Positions 8,535 to 17,236 of a stretch of DNA of 48,316 nt are shown piece after piece (within the stretch, counting starts at the first letter, position 1; each line of letters begins with the position of its first letter). This stretch comes from Ruminococcus sp. (lineage in GTDB: Bacteria; Bacillota; Clostridia; Oscillospirales; Acutalibacteraceae). The stretch spans positions 1-48,316 of the forward strand of contig JAFRCW010000035.1 of assembly GCA_017404145.1 (NCBI GenBank), written 5' to 3'. The notes under the pieces were generated by a model, which did not search any database, was not told the DNA's origin, and saw only the letters and a program-made list of their open reading frames with translations. The position numbers and the translations under genes were made by a program.

Positions 8535-9248
8535 TCATTCAACAATCGACAGATGATCTAGGCAAGCAGGAAGATGCATCATATGATGGTATGTCATTGG
8601 GGTAAGGATCATTCCTCCTCTGGTTAATCTACCCCAGAACACAAGAAGCCATACCGAGCGAAAATCCGTTGTTACCCCACCTACTTCTAAAATCCTCATA
8701 ACCCACTCTTCAGGAACCATGGATTTAATCTCTTCTAAAGTAAGGTTTTCAATGATAGTTCGTGTATTCTTCCCAACAGTTATCATGTAATTACGTAACT
8801 CATTTACATTTAACTTCTCTCCGAATTTCTGCACTTCATCTGGCTCCAGTGCATTTCCTGTATCTGTTATCGTAGCACCTATCTTCTTTTGCCATTCCTC
8901 ATTAAAAATCTGATTCTTATCAGCCATTAAAATATTACTGACAAGATCTTCAATGCGATATGTATGCCAAAACTGCCAACAAAGAGGTACCATATCAGCT
9001 CCAGCATAATGCAAATCCGTATCCCAAATCTGTCTTGAAACAAGAACATTTTGATTTCCAGATAACATATAATCCAATACATAATTAGAGATGGTTTTTT
9101 CAGATGCACCAGATACTTCCGCAGGATGTACCATCGCATGAACTTCTAAAGTCAATTCCTTAATTTTATCCAAATCATTCCCAGCTAAAGCAACCTTCAA
9201 TTCCTCATATTTCTTTTCAAAAGTCATATACAGTGTTTTCTTATTCAT
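8535..9248 (-). CDS. DinB-superfamily-like protein
   Basis: The 237-aa protein resembles the DinB/YfiT four-helix fold. It has a central CWQFWHTYRIEDLVSNILMAD helix with a histidine, a DTGNALEPDEVQKF segment, and a C-terminal TYHHMMHLPACLDHL helix whose histidines would complete a metal triad. Family members are often thiol transferases or resistance-linked metalloenzymes; the substrate here is unknown. The start is ATG 9248 behind GAAAGGAA. Its promoter lies more than 1.9 kb upstream at 11202-11230, on the far side of a group II intron that occupies the 5' UTR, so expression should depend on splicing. It is AT-richer than the chromosome to the right, consistent with ICE cargo. Confidence 0.6.
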   Translation of the reverse strand: MNKKTLYMTFEKKYEELKVALAGNDLDKIKELTLEVHAMVHPAEVSGASEKTISNYVLDYMLSGNQNVLVSRQIWDTDLHYAGADMVPLCWQFWHTYRIEDLVSNILMADKNQIFNEEWQKKIGATITDTGNALEPDEVQKFGEKLNVNELRNYMITVGKNTRTIIENLTLEEIKSMVPEEWVMRILEVGGVTTDFRSVWLLVFWGRLTRGGMILTPMTYHHMMHLPACLDHLSIVE

Positions 9249-9342
9249 AAGAATTCCTTTCTTGCGCGTATCACTTTAAATCAAAATTTAAAACTCTTAA
9301 ACAGTCGAGTAGACCTACACCTCACAATGTAAGCCCCTCACA

Positions 9343-9375
<33 letters not shown>

Positions 9376-9396
9376 TTCATAATAAAATTCACATCA

Positions 9397-10695
9397 TCAA
9401 AATAAGCTGTAGTAGATTTTCGGCTTTGCAAGAGTGTAATATTTCATCATTTCTATAAAGCCCTCTCTTGTATAGCTTTTCTTTTCACTTCTTCTGTTCA
9501 GCACTTTATACAGCAATTCTCTGACCTGCTGTCTGTAATTACTTATCATTCTGCTGTTGAAACTTATCCCATAGTACCTGTAGTGCCCTATGAGTTTAAT
9601 GTTCAGCATATACATAAGTTTACAGAGTTTTTGTTCCTTATTGCAGTATAGCCATTCTTTCATTTCCTTGAGTTTCTGTCGAAATTTCTTACTACTGGTT
9701 TTGGGCATAATCCACGGCTTTCCCTTTACTGTTCTTCCACAATAAAAGGTGAAGCCCAAAAAGTCAAATGTTTTAAATCTCGTTGATTCGCCGCGTTTGG
9801 CTTTTGCATTTGCAAGATAATGTCCGCTTTCTACAATTCGGCTCTTGCTTTCTTCAAGTTCAAGTCCGAAATTTGCCATTCGACTCTTAAGCTGTTCGTA
9901 AAACCGTTCAGCTTCCCACGGATATTGAAATCCTGCTATGAAATCATCTGCGTAAACCACAAGAAAGCACTCGCCTTTACACTCCTTCGCCACAATAATG
10001 TAGAACCACAGTGTCAGAACATAGTGCATATAGATATTTGCCAGCACCGGGCTGATTATATTTCCCTGTGCCGTTCCCTCATTACCTTTCACAAGACTTC
10101 CGTTATCTATGATTCCTGCTTTTAGATATTTCTCAACCAACCATAGAATATTCTTGTCCTTGATGTAGTAATTCAGAAACTTAAGTATCCATTCGTGCTT
10201 CATATGGTCGAAGAATCCCTTGATATCTGCGTCTACTATCCTCGTTATCTTTCTGAAGTTAATCTGGTCATACAGAGCTTTTACTGCTGTATGACAGCTC
10301 CTGTTTGGTCTGAATCCATACATACAATTCAGAAATTTTGGTTCGTATATCGCTTCAAGAATCTTCTTCAATGCTAATTGTACAATCTTATCCTCGTAGC
10401 ACGCAATACCCAGCGGTCTCATTTTGCCGTTGCTTTTGGGAATGTATACTCTCAGCGAAGGCTGCGGTTTGTAGGCTTTCCTTTTCAGTCTGTCTACAAG
10501 GCTTTCGATGTTACTTTCGAGATTTTCATTGTATTCTCTTTTGGTAACTTCGTCTATACCGACAGCTTTGCTTCCGTCCAGTTCCCTATGACATTGCATT
10601 AGCATTTCTTTGTTGATGAGATGGTACAGCGACATAAACTCAGGTCGTTTTGTATTTGCTGACTTCGATGCTATTCTTCCCAATTTCGTTTCCAT
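9397..10695 (-). CDS. ltrA: Group II intron reverse transcriptase/maturase
   Basis: This 432-aa intron-encoded protein starts at ATG 10695 behind GGAGG. It carries the ordered RT blocks: RVYIPKSNGKMRPLGI (RT2 region), MYGFRPNRSCHTAV (RT3), DADIKGFFDHMKHEWILKF (RT4), GTAQGNIISPVLANIYMHY, and the catalytic YADDF at about residue 245. The thumb/X maturase domain follows (HYRYYGISFN, LLYKVLNRRS near the C-terminus). There is no HNH endonuclease domain after X, as in endonuclease-less lineages that use nicks or single-stranded DNA at replication forks. All core motifs are intact. It acts as a splicing cofactor and as the retrohoming polymerase of the intron at 9304-11179. Confidence 0.95.
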   Translation of the reverse strand: METKLGRIASKSANTKRPEFMSLYHLINKEMLMQCHRELDGSKAVGIDEVTKREYNENLESNIESLVDRLKRKAYKPQPSLRVYIPKSNGKMRPLGIACYEDKIVQLALKKILEAIYEPKFLNCMYGFRPNRSCHTAVKALYDQINFRKITRIVDADIKGFFDHMKHEWILKFLNYYIKDKNILWLVEKYLKAGIIDNGSLVKGNEGTAQGNIISPVLANIYMHYVLTLWFYIIVAKECKGECFLVVYADDFIAGFQYPWEAERFYEQLKSRMANFGLELEESKSRIVESGHYLANAKAKRGESTRFKTFDFLGFTFYCGRTVKGKPWIMPKTSSKKFRQKLKEMKEWLYCNKEQKLCKLMYMLNIKLIGHYRYYGISFNSRMISNYRQQVRELLYKVLNRRSEKKSYTREGFIEMMKYYTLAKPKIYYSLF

Positions 10696-11201
10696 TAGTT
10701 CCTCCGTCCCTGAGTACGGCTAATGTGTCCTCAGAAAGACCTTTATCATGCAACTCCCTTCCCTCTGTCGGCATTACCCGACTTCTTCGGTACTATGAAG
10801 CTGTCCGACTGCCTGTATTTCATCTGACTTTCTCCGTTTTACCGTCGTTCCATCATACTTCTTATTGAAGAAAATGCAGGCTCTCCCCAGTTGACTGGAT
10901 AGTCACTATGTGAAGCGTGATTGGCTCTTTGACCCCGCAGAGGTGTGTTTCATCTCGCCCTAACGATTTACACATTTTGCTTTCCGCTGGAATTAAAGCG
11001 TCAGCCCTCCGAATGGTAAAATTTCGAGGCTCCATCACCCTGTAACCCCACTTCCTCGCTGTCTACGCTTTACTGTAAACATTACTGTTTACAGCACAAG
11101 ACTCGCTAACGGTGGTTGGCTAAACCTTTCCGTGCAGGCTTCTCACCTGCTAGACTATCCGCCCTTCGTCTGGGCGCACAATTCCGATTTATCTTTCTAT
11201 C

Positions 11202-11230
11202 ATTATATCATTTCAGCCTGATTTTGTCTA
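11202..11230 (-). promoter_or_regulatory. Sigma-A promoter of the intron/DinB-like transcript
   Basis: TAGACA (minus strand, 11225-11230) and TATAAT (11202-11207) are separated by 17 bp. Transcription would begin near 11195, some 16 nt before the intron's 5' end at 11179, and read through the intron into the DinB-like gene. Confidence 0.7.
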
Positions 11231-11240
11231 TACGTCAAAC

Positions 11241-11277
11241 AAAAAAAGACCTTGATGAAAACAAATCCATCAAGGTC
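11241..11277 (-). terminator. Terminator between lysS and the ICE
   Basis: GACCTTGATG (11248-11257) pairs with CATCAAGGTC (11268-11277) and is followed by seven Ts on the minus strand. It stops the greA-lysS transcript before the ICE promoter at 11202-11230. Confidence 0.92.
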
Positions 11278-11290
11278 AAATTCATTAAAA

Positions 11291-11422
11291 TATGCGATTG
11301 ATTACGCTCTGCACAACTTTCTGCACCGTTTGGCGTAAGTTTGGCGTAAATGGCGTAAATCCGAGACATCGCAACTCTCGAAACCCGCATAAACACTGGG
11401 GTTTTGGGGCGTTACTTATCTA
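11291..11422. other. Probable ICE-chromosome junction (att-like) at the lysS 3' end
   Basis: Here the GC-rich lysS coding end gives way to AT-rich ICE sequence. The segment holds three copies of GGCGTAA (11331-11356). It also contains a 43-codon plus-strand frame (ATG 11291) that reads ..TVWRKFGVNGVNPRHRN.. and ends inside the lysS stop region at 11422. Tyrosine-integrase genes often run to the attachment site and end in such Phe-Gly-Val-Asn-like tails, so this may be an integrase remnant or the att core. No complete integrase is in the window; it should be at the other ICE end. Confidence 0.4.
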
Positions 11423-12887
11423 AGGATTTCATTGTCGGGAAGAGCAATACGTCGCGGATCGCGGGGGAGTCGGTCATGATCATCACGAGACGGTCGATGC
11501 CGTAGCCGATACCGCCTGTGGGGGGCATACCGATCTCTAAAGCGTTTAAGAAGTCCTCGTCGGTGGTGTTCGCTTCTTCGTCGCCCTTGGCGAGCTGCGC
11601 CTCCTGCGCCTTGAAGCGCTCGCGCTGATCGATCGGATCGTTGAGCTCCGAATAGGCGTTCGCCATCTCCCAGCCGTTGATGAACATCTCGAAACGCTCG
11701 ACATACTCGGGGTTCTCGGGCTTCTTCTTGGTCAGCGGAGAGATCTCGATCGGGTGATCCATCACGAAGGTAGGTTGGATCAAATGCTCCTCGACATACT
11801 CTTCGAAGATCAAGGAGAGGATCTCGCCCTTTTGATGTCTTTCTTCGTATTCCACATGGAGCTTGTCCGCGATCTCTCTCGCCTGTTCAAGCGTCTCAAC
11901 CTCGTTCCAGTCGACGCCCGCGTACTGTTTGGCGGCGTCAACCATGGTGATACGCGCGAAGGGCTTCGCAAAGTCGATGGTGTGCTCGCCGTAGACCACC
12001 TGCTCAGACCCATTGACGGTCTTCGCGACATAGCGGTACATCTCTTCGGTGAGATCCATCATACCGTGGTAGTCGGTATACGCCTGATAGAGTTCCATCA
12101 GGGTGAACTCGGGGTTATGACGGGTGTCGAGTCCCTCGTTGCGGAAGACTCTGCCGATCTCGTAGACCTTCTCGAGACCGCCGACGATCAGACGCTTTAA
12201 GTACAGCTCCAGAGAGATCCTGAGCTTTAAGTCCTCGTCGAGGGCGTTGAAATGGGTCTCGAAGGGGCGCGCCGCGGCGCCGCCGGCGTTAGAGACCAGC
12301 ATCGGGGTCTCGACCTCCATAAAGCCCTTATCGTCTAAGAAACGGCGGATGGAGGAGATGATCTTCGAACGCTTGACAAAGGTCTCCTTGACGTCACTGT
12401 TCATAATCAGGTCGGTATATCTCTGGCGATAGCGGGTGTCGGTATCGGTGAGGCCGTGATACTTCTCGGGCAGTACCTGCAAAGACTTGGAGAGCAGAAC
12501 GACTTCACTCGCGTGAACGGAGATCTCGCCGGTCTTGGTCTTGAAGACCTCGCCCTTAATGCCGATAATATCGCCGACGTCGTATTTCTTAAAATCCTTA
12601 TACGACTCCTCGCCGATGGCGTCTCTCGCAACATACGCCTGGATAGAGCCTTTCAGATCCTGAATATTGCAGAAGGAAGCCTTGCCCATCACGCGCTTGA
12701 ACATCATTCTGCCCGCAACGGATACGGCCTGTCCCTCCAGCGTATCAAAGTTCTCTCGGATATCGAGGCTGTGGTGGGTCTGCTCGAACTTCGTGATCAC
12801 AAAAGGATCCTTGCCCGCTTCTTGCAGGTTAGTCAGCTTTTCTCTTCTGAGTCTTAAAATTTCATTTAAGTTTTGTACCGATTCCAT
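11412..12887 (-). CDS. lysS: Lysyl-tRNA synthetase, class II
   Basis: LysRS charges tRNA-Lys with lysine. The roughly 491-aa protein has the N-terminal OB fold ([22 protein letters not shown]) that binds the anticodon. The class II core follows with motif 1 around [20 protein letters not shown], motif 2 in [21 protein letters not shown], and motif 3 in [17 protein letters not shown]. Its length is typical of the family. The start chosen is ATG 12887 (MESVQN), five nucleotides after AGGTGA; an in-frame GTG lies 9 nt upstream. It is the second gene of a greA-lysS unit with a 25-nt gap. Its 3' end appears to be the ICE integration site, but the reading frame is complete. Confidence 0.97.
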   Translation of the reverse strand: MESVQNLNEILRLRREKLTNLQEAGKDPFVITKFEQTHHSLDIRENFDTLEGQAVSVAGRMMFKRVMGKASFCNIQDLKGSIQAYVARDAIGEESYKDFKKYDVGDIIGIKGEVFKTKTGEISVHASEVVLLSKSLQVLPEKYHGLTDTDTRYRQRYTDLIMNSDVKETFVKRSKIISSIRRFLDDKGFMEVETPMLVSNAGGAAARPFETHFNALDEDLKLRISLELYLKRLIVGGLEKVYEIGRVFRNEGLDTRHNPEFTLMELYQAYTDYHGMMDLTEEMYRYVAKTVNGSEQVVYGEHTIDFAKPFARITMVDAAKQYAGVDWNEVETLEQAREIADKLHVEYEERHQKGEILSLIFEEYVEEHLIQPTFVMDHPIEISPLTKKKPENPEYVERFEMFINGWEMANAYSELNDPIDQRERFKAQEAQLAKGDEEANTTDEDFLNALEIGMPPTGGIGYGIDRLVMIMTDSPAIRDVLLFPTMKSLDK

Positions 12888-12912
12888 ATACTTCACCTGA
12901 TTTTAACAATTC

Positions 12913-13389
12913 TTACTTGGAGATTTCCAATACCTTGAAGTTCACTTCGCCGAGAGGGGTTTCCACAGTGACGATGTCGCCGACAGAATGACCGATCAGG
13001 CCCTTGCCGATCGGGGATTCGTCGGAGATCTTTCCCTCTCTGGGGTTAGACTCGTTAGAGCCGACAATACGGTATTCGGCGGTCTTGGAGTTGTTGAGGT
13101 TCTCGATCTTTACCAGTGAGCCGATGTGGATATGCTCGTTGGAGATATTATCCTCGTCGATCAGCACCGCGTTCTTCAAGGTCGCCTCGATGGTCACGAT
13201 ACGCGCCTCTACGATCGCCTGCTCGTTCTTCGCGTCGTCATACTCGGAGTTTTCGGACAGGTCGCCGTAGGAGCGGGCCACCTTGATTTTCTCCGCGATT
13301 TCTTTTCTTCTTTCTCCCTTTAAATAATCGAGTTCCTCCTCCAGCTGTTTGAGGCCCTCGGCGGTAAGCATAATCGGTTTGATAGCCAT
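12913..13389 (-). CDS. greA: Transcription elongation factor GreA
   Basis: GreA rescues backtracked RNA polymerase by stimulating transcript cleavage. The 158-aa protein has the N-terminal coiled coil (LKQLEEELDYLKGERRKEIAEKIKVARSYGDLSENSEYDDAKNEQ split across two helices, with the DLSENSEYDDAK tip bearing the acidic catalytic pair). The C-terminal FKBP-like domain contains SPIGKGLIGHSVGDIV. The start is ATG 13389 with an AAAGGA site, and the promoter is at 13443-13471. Pairing with lysS in one operon is common in clostridia. Confidence 0.97.
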   Translation of the reverse strand: MAIKPIMLTAEGLKQLEEELDYLKGERRKEIAEKIKVARSYGDLSENSEYDDAKNEQAIVEARIVTIEATLKNAVLIDEDNISNEHIHIGSLVKIENLNNSKTAEYRIVGSNESNPREGKISDESPIGKGLIGHSVGDIVTVETPLGEVNFKVLEISK

Positions 13390-13442
13390 AGTTTTTTCTT
13401 TCCTTTCAACTGATAATTCTGGGTTTTCGCATACAATTAGTT

Positions 13443-13471
13443 ATTATATATCTTTAGTGTGTTAATGTCAA
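13443..13471 (-). promoter_or_regulatory. greA-lysS sigma-A promoter
   Basis: TTGACA (13466-13471, minus strand) and TATAAT (13443-13448) are separated by exactly 17 bp, both perfect consensus hexamers. The promoter lies directly after the stop of the unknown gene at 13476. Confidence 0.9.
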
Positions 13472-13475
13472 GAAA

Positions 13476-14291
13476 TCAGGACGCCGTTTTAAAAAATTCT
13501 TTGACGGAGTTTCTGGTATGTACGCTTTTCTCGTCACGGCAATAGCGAAACAGCTCCGCTCCCAGCTCATAGACGCCCGCCATCGCATACAAGGCGGACG
13601 CAAAATACATCGGCTCTAAAAAGGCGGGACGGATGTTCTCGTACTTTTCGGGCAGATCAAACCAGTAGTCGCTGATCACCCGGCAGGGTATCGGCACAGA
13701 GGGCTTCTGTGAAGTGAAGATCACCGCGTCCTTTTTAACGCTGACCGGCTCGGTGATTTGGTCGGCGGAGATGATCAGATCGGCATGAGACAGCGGCGCA
13801 AGACTTCTCGTTACGCGAAGCACCGCGCCTTTTTCCTCCAAAAGCAGAGACGCTTCATCCAGATAGAGAGAGGTGCTCTGAGTGATGACCGTAACACTGT
13901 CGGAATGGTCGAGCAGCCAGCGGGACAGCCCGACGCTCTCGCCGTTGTTGTCCCACAGCACAACGTTCAGATCTTTTCTGCCGGCGTTCTCCAAGGCGTA
14001 GAGACCGGCGTTCTCCGCCATTCTTGCACAAAGCTCAAAGCTCTCGAAACGTTTGTAGCCTTTTTCGGGTAAGACTAAATCCTTTCGGCACAGCAGATGA
14101 TTGCGCTGCGCCTTGATAAAACGATCCAGCACACACCAGTTGACGTCTCTGCGGTACTGCTCGTAGGTCACGCACTTGACCGCCGCGCGGTCACAGTAAA
14201 GATGCTCTACGCGGATCTTATTCGTCCGAAAGGGAAAAAATGAGAAAAATCCTTTCTTTCTCTTATCCTCTATTTCCACAGCCGTGATCAT
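13476..14291 (-). CDS. Unknown protein with a Rossmann-like central region
   Basis: This 271-aa protein is not one I recognise. It has no signal peptide or membrane helix. The middle alternates beta strands and helices (NVVLWDNNGESVGLSRWL, SVTVITQST, ADLIISADQI, DAVIFTS), which looks like a nucleotide-binding or Rossmann-type half similar in outline to the C-terminal part of shikimate dehydrogenase. No active-site motif is evident. The N-terminus is short and basic (KRKKGFFSFFPFRTNK). The start codon ATG 14291 follows GGAGGGATTTTTT, with the ribosome site lying in the 3' arm of a terminator-like hairpin, so it may be controlled by attenuation. It lies between xth and greA on the same strand. 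Confidence 0.7.
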   Translation of the reverse strand: MITAVEIEDKRKKGFFSFFPFRTNKIRVEHLYCDRAAVKCVTYEQYRRDVNWCVLDRFIKAQRNHLLCRKDLVLPEKGYKRFESFELCARMAENAGLYALENAGRKDLNVVLWDNNGESVGLSRWLLDHSDSVTVITQSTSLYLDEASLLLEEKGAVLRVTRSLAPLSHADLIISADQITEPVSVKKDAVIFTSQKPSVPIPCRVISDYWFDLPEKYENIRPAFLEPMYFASALYAMAGVYELGAELFRYCRDEKSVHTRNSVKEFFKTAS

Positions 14292-14344
14292 AAAAAATCC
14301 CTCCGCAATATTCCGATGATATCAGAATTATATGCGTGAGGGAT
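14292..14344 (-). terminator. Terminator/attenuator overlapping the ribosome site of the next gene
   Basis: ATCCCTC (14297-14303) pairs with GAGGGAT (14338-14344). Partial internal pairing extends the hairpin, and a T6 run follows on the minus strand. It ends transcription after xth. Its 3' arm is also the GGAGGG ribosome site of the gene starting at 14291, only six Ts from the ATG. Confidence 0.7.
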
Positions 14345-14360
14345 CTTTATTATGTATCTT

Positions 14361-15116
14361 TTACAGGTCCATATCCAATTCTACGGGACAGTGGTCGGAA
14401 CCGAAGAGATCGGTGTGGATCTTCGCCTCCTTGATCTGATTCTTGATTCTGTCGGAGACGATAAAATAGTCGATACGCCAGCCCGCATTGTTCTTTCTCG
14501 CGTTGAAGCGGTAGCTCCACCACGAGTAGACGCCCGTCAGATCCGGATAGAGCAGACGGAACGAATCGGTAAAGCCCGAGGAGAGGATCGTCGTCATCTT
14601 CGCGCGCTCCTCGTCGGTAAAGCCCGCGTTCTTGCGGTTGGAGGAGGGGTTCTTGAGGTCGATCTCCTGATGCGCGACGTTGAGATCACCGCAGAAGATC
14701 ACCGGTTTTTTCCCGTCAAGAGATTTCAGATAGGAGAGGAAATCATCCTCCCACTGCATCCGGTAAGAAAGCCGCTTGAGCCCGTCCTGCGAGTTGGGCG
14801 TATAAACGGTGACAAGATAGAAATTGTCATACTCCAGCGTGATGACCCTGCCCTCTTTGTCGTGCTCTTCGATACCGATTCCGCAGGATACCGACAGCGG
14901 CTGATGCTTCGTAAAAATCGCCGTGCCGGAATATCCTTTTTTCTCAGCGTAGTTCCAGTAGCTTTCATAGCCCTCAAAGGACAGATCGATCTGTCCTTCC
15001 TGCAGCTTGGTCTCCTGCAGGCAGAAGAAATCCGCGTCAAGCGACTCGAATATCTCTTTGAAGCCTTTGTTCACCACGGCGCGCAGACCGTTGACATTCC
15101 ACGAAATGAATTTCAT
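14361..15116 (-). CDS. xth: Exodeoxyribonuclease III / AP endonuclease
   Basis: The 251-aa EEP-superfamily enzyme cuts DNA at abasic sites and removes 3' blocks during base-excision repair. Motifs in order are [13 protein letters not shown] (N-terminal strand and Asn), [10 protein letters not shown] (Mg-binding Glu), [17 protein letters not shown] segment ([18 protein letters not shown]), GVYSWWSYR and a C-terminal GSDHCPVEL with the catalytic Asp-His. The start is placed at ATG 15116, seven nt after CAGGAG. A frame extending to 15158 lacks a ribosome site and adds residues before the conserved first strand. The length fits the family (about 250-270 aa). Confidence 0.95.
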   Translation of the reverse strand: MKFISWNVNGLRAVVNKGFKEIFESLDADFFCLQETKLQEGQIDLSFEGYESYWNYAEKKGYSGTAIFTKHQPLSVSCGIGIEEHDKEGRVITLEYDNFYLVTVYTPNSQDGLKRLSYRMQWEDDFLSYLKSLDGKKPVIFCGDLNVAHQEIDLKNPSSNRKNAGFTDEERAKMTTILSSGFTDSFRLLYPDLTGVYSWWSYRFNARKNNAGWRIDYFIVSDRIKNQIKEAKIHTDLFGSDHCPVELDMDL

Positions 15117-15247
15117 AGTAAAACTCCTGATGATTTTTCTGTCCTGTTTCGGATACAATCAGCCTCCGTCGCAGGACGTCGGGGGATTTCTTATTTCCAT
15201 CCGGCGCATGCGTTATTCGCCCTCGGCTTTTATTTCTTCGTTCTTCA

Positions 15248-17100
15248 TTAATATAGCGTTGCGTTTCCTTTTACGTGGTTATACAGCGTGTTGACATCGC
15301 GGATGTTAACGCCTTTGCCGGGACTGTAAACGTCTCCGCACTGCAGACTGTAGGTATCGGTAATGATAACCGACCCTTTTACATGATTATACAGATTATT
15401 CACATCACGGATGTTGACTTTACCGTCCAGAGTCACATCGCCGAGCGGGTTGATCGTCACGTTCTGAATCATTTCACCGCTGATCACGACGGTGTAGTCC
15501 CGATCAACATGATTCTTCTTCGAAACTCTCAGGGTGTAAGTTCCCGCGGGAACGTTTGTGATAGAATAGCTCGCCGTGTTGCCGGTTACGTTTGTGTTTT
15601 TCTTCACCGAATCTCCCTGCAGCAGCTGGAGGAACACATTATTGGATGAGTCCAGAAAACTTGTCACGGTACCGCGGATCATACATCCCGCGCTCTGGGC
15701 GGGAACAATGAAGGGTACGGACACCCAGACCGCTCCTGCCTCTCCCATCAGCGAGCCATAGTTTTTGCTGTAGCTGCTGGGGTTGGACTTGCCGGTGCTG
15801 TCATAAAAGCTGTAGGTCAGATCTACGCCGTAGAGATACGGACTATAATTCTTGACCTCAAACCACATATAGTAGGTGTTGCCCGCTTCAAGCGTTCCCG
15901 TATAGGGGGTGTCATATCTTCCGCTCTCGCCGATCAGGCTGCTTACTACCTCGCACTTGCCGTCGTCGCAGTCGATATAATTATTCAGTGTATCGGTATA
16001 GATGGTTGCCGACTGTCCGGCAGTCGGGACAAACGAGCCTTTCAGCGCGATGTTATCCACTACCTTATCGCTGTCGTTATAGGTCAGCTGAACGCTGGCG
16101 ATCGCATGCTTGCCATTGATGATTTGCAGATCGGCTTTTTTGCCGTTGATCTGGACATAACTGCTGGTTTTGAAGATATAATTCTTCTCTGCCGTCAGGT
16201 AGAATTGGATCGTGATCGGCTTTGCGTCCGAAGTGAAGGAGTAGTAGGATCTTTCCTTCATCAGCAGACCCGAGCAGTCATAAAGATCATAGGCTTCCGA
16301 GTCAACGCCCGCATAGTCCAGATAACAAGAGTTTCCGTAGCAGGGATACCTGTCTCCGTGTTCGATAGAATACTCCAGCGGATCATCAAACCATGTGTTG
16401 TCATCCGGTGAAGTAAACTGCAGGAACTCATATCCTACTGTCATCGGGATCTGGGTGTTGCTCAGCTGTTCGGTCGGTCTGAGACCGCTGCCGGTGTAGT
16501 CCACACGCAGAGTCTCCTCCGTTTTATTTGTGGAAGAGCCGTTGAAGACGGAACCGTTTGATACTCTTTTATAAGCAAAGTTCGATTTCAAAAGTGATGA
16601 GAGCATCTTACTGTTACTACCGGAATAGATGCCGTAGAAGGTACCCCCCCGCAAGGATCACATCGGCGGATCCATCCGCATAAAGGCCATAATTCTTTTT
16701 CGCCTTTGTGCTTTGAAACGTACCGCCGTTGACGATCACATGCGCGCCGTTTTCAACATGCACCGCAGCGGAAGGACTGTCTGTCGGCGTCGTGCTGTTC
16801 ATCAGTATGCCGACTCCCTTGAAGGCGCCGGAGTTGAACACGGCGGCGCCGCTGACTACACAGACCGTCGAGCGGATATTCGAGCGCCTTTTTCAGCTCA
16901 TCGAAGGTATCGACGATGATGGGATCTGCCTTGGTGCCGACGCCTGTGGTACCTGTAATCGAGCCGGATGTGTAACCGATACGCCCCGGTACAGCCGACG
17001 CGGATTCGGCGAGGTCTGTTTCCTCCGCAAAGGATGCGAAAGACAGAGCGGACAGCGCCAGAATCAGCGCAAGGATAATAGAAAGTGTTCTTTTATGGAT
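15248..17100 (-). pseudogene. Decayed secreted dockerin protein gene with three single-base lesions
   Basis: Three minus-strand frame segments form one former gene. The first encodes a signal peptide (KRTLSIILALILALSALSFA) and FDELKKALE near 17095-16885. The second reads NIRSTVCVVSGAAVF, then a beta-helix-like part ending VILAGG (about 16885-16650). The third (16654-15248) has immunoglobulin-like repeats and a C-terminal type I dockerin with paired GDVTLDGKVNIRDVNNLYNH and GVNIRDVNTLYNH calcium loops. The segments join if one base is restored near 16876-16884 and one G is removed from a G7 tract at 16644-16650. The expected start also lacks its G: CCAT-AAAAGA at 17095 follows AAGGAG at the right spacing. 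The intact product would have been a cellulosome-type or cell-surface protein. Real decay is likelier than sequencing error because neighbouring genes are intact. Confidence 0.75.
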
Positions 17101-17102
17101 GC

Positions 17103-17236
17103 TCCTTATATAGTGCAGAGTGCAGAGTGCAGAGTTATTGTTATTATGAAATATGAAAAATGAAATGTTGATGGCGGGACACCCGCACCCGTATTTAAAT
17201 AATCTTTCAATTGTTTGAGCGAAACGAGTGACCTTA
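17103..17236. repeat. Composite repeat: heptamer arrays, GC hairpin and a 20-bp dispersed repeat
   Basis: Downstream of murF lie a GTGCAGA array (17113-17135), a TGAAAAA-type array (17147-17167), and a GGCGGGACACCCGC-type hairpin (17172-17191). A copy of the GAGCGAAACGAGTGACC dispersed element follows (17213-17233). No gene is supported here. Confidence 0.7.

Noticed and set aside
14352..15251. 299-codon plus-strand frame opposite exonuclease III
   Set aside because: Antisense shadow of a high-GC gene; no ribosome site, and the opposite strand has a complete set of xth motifs.
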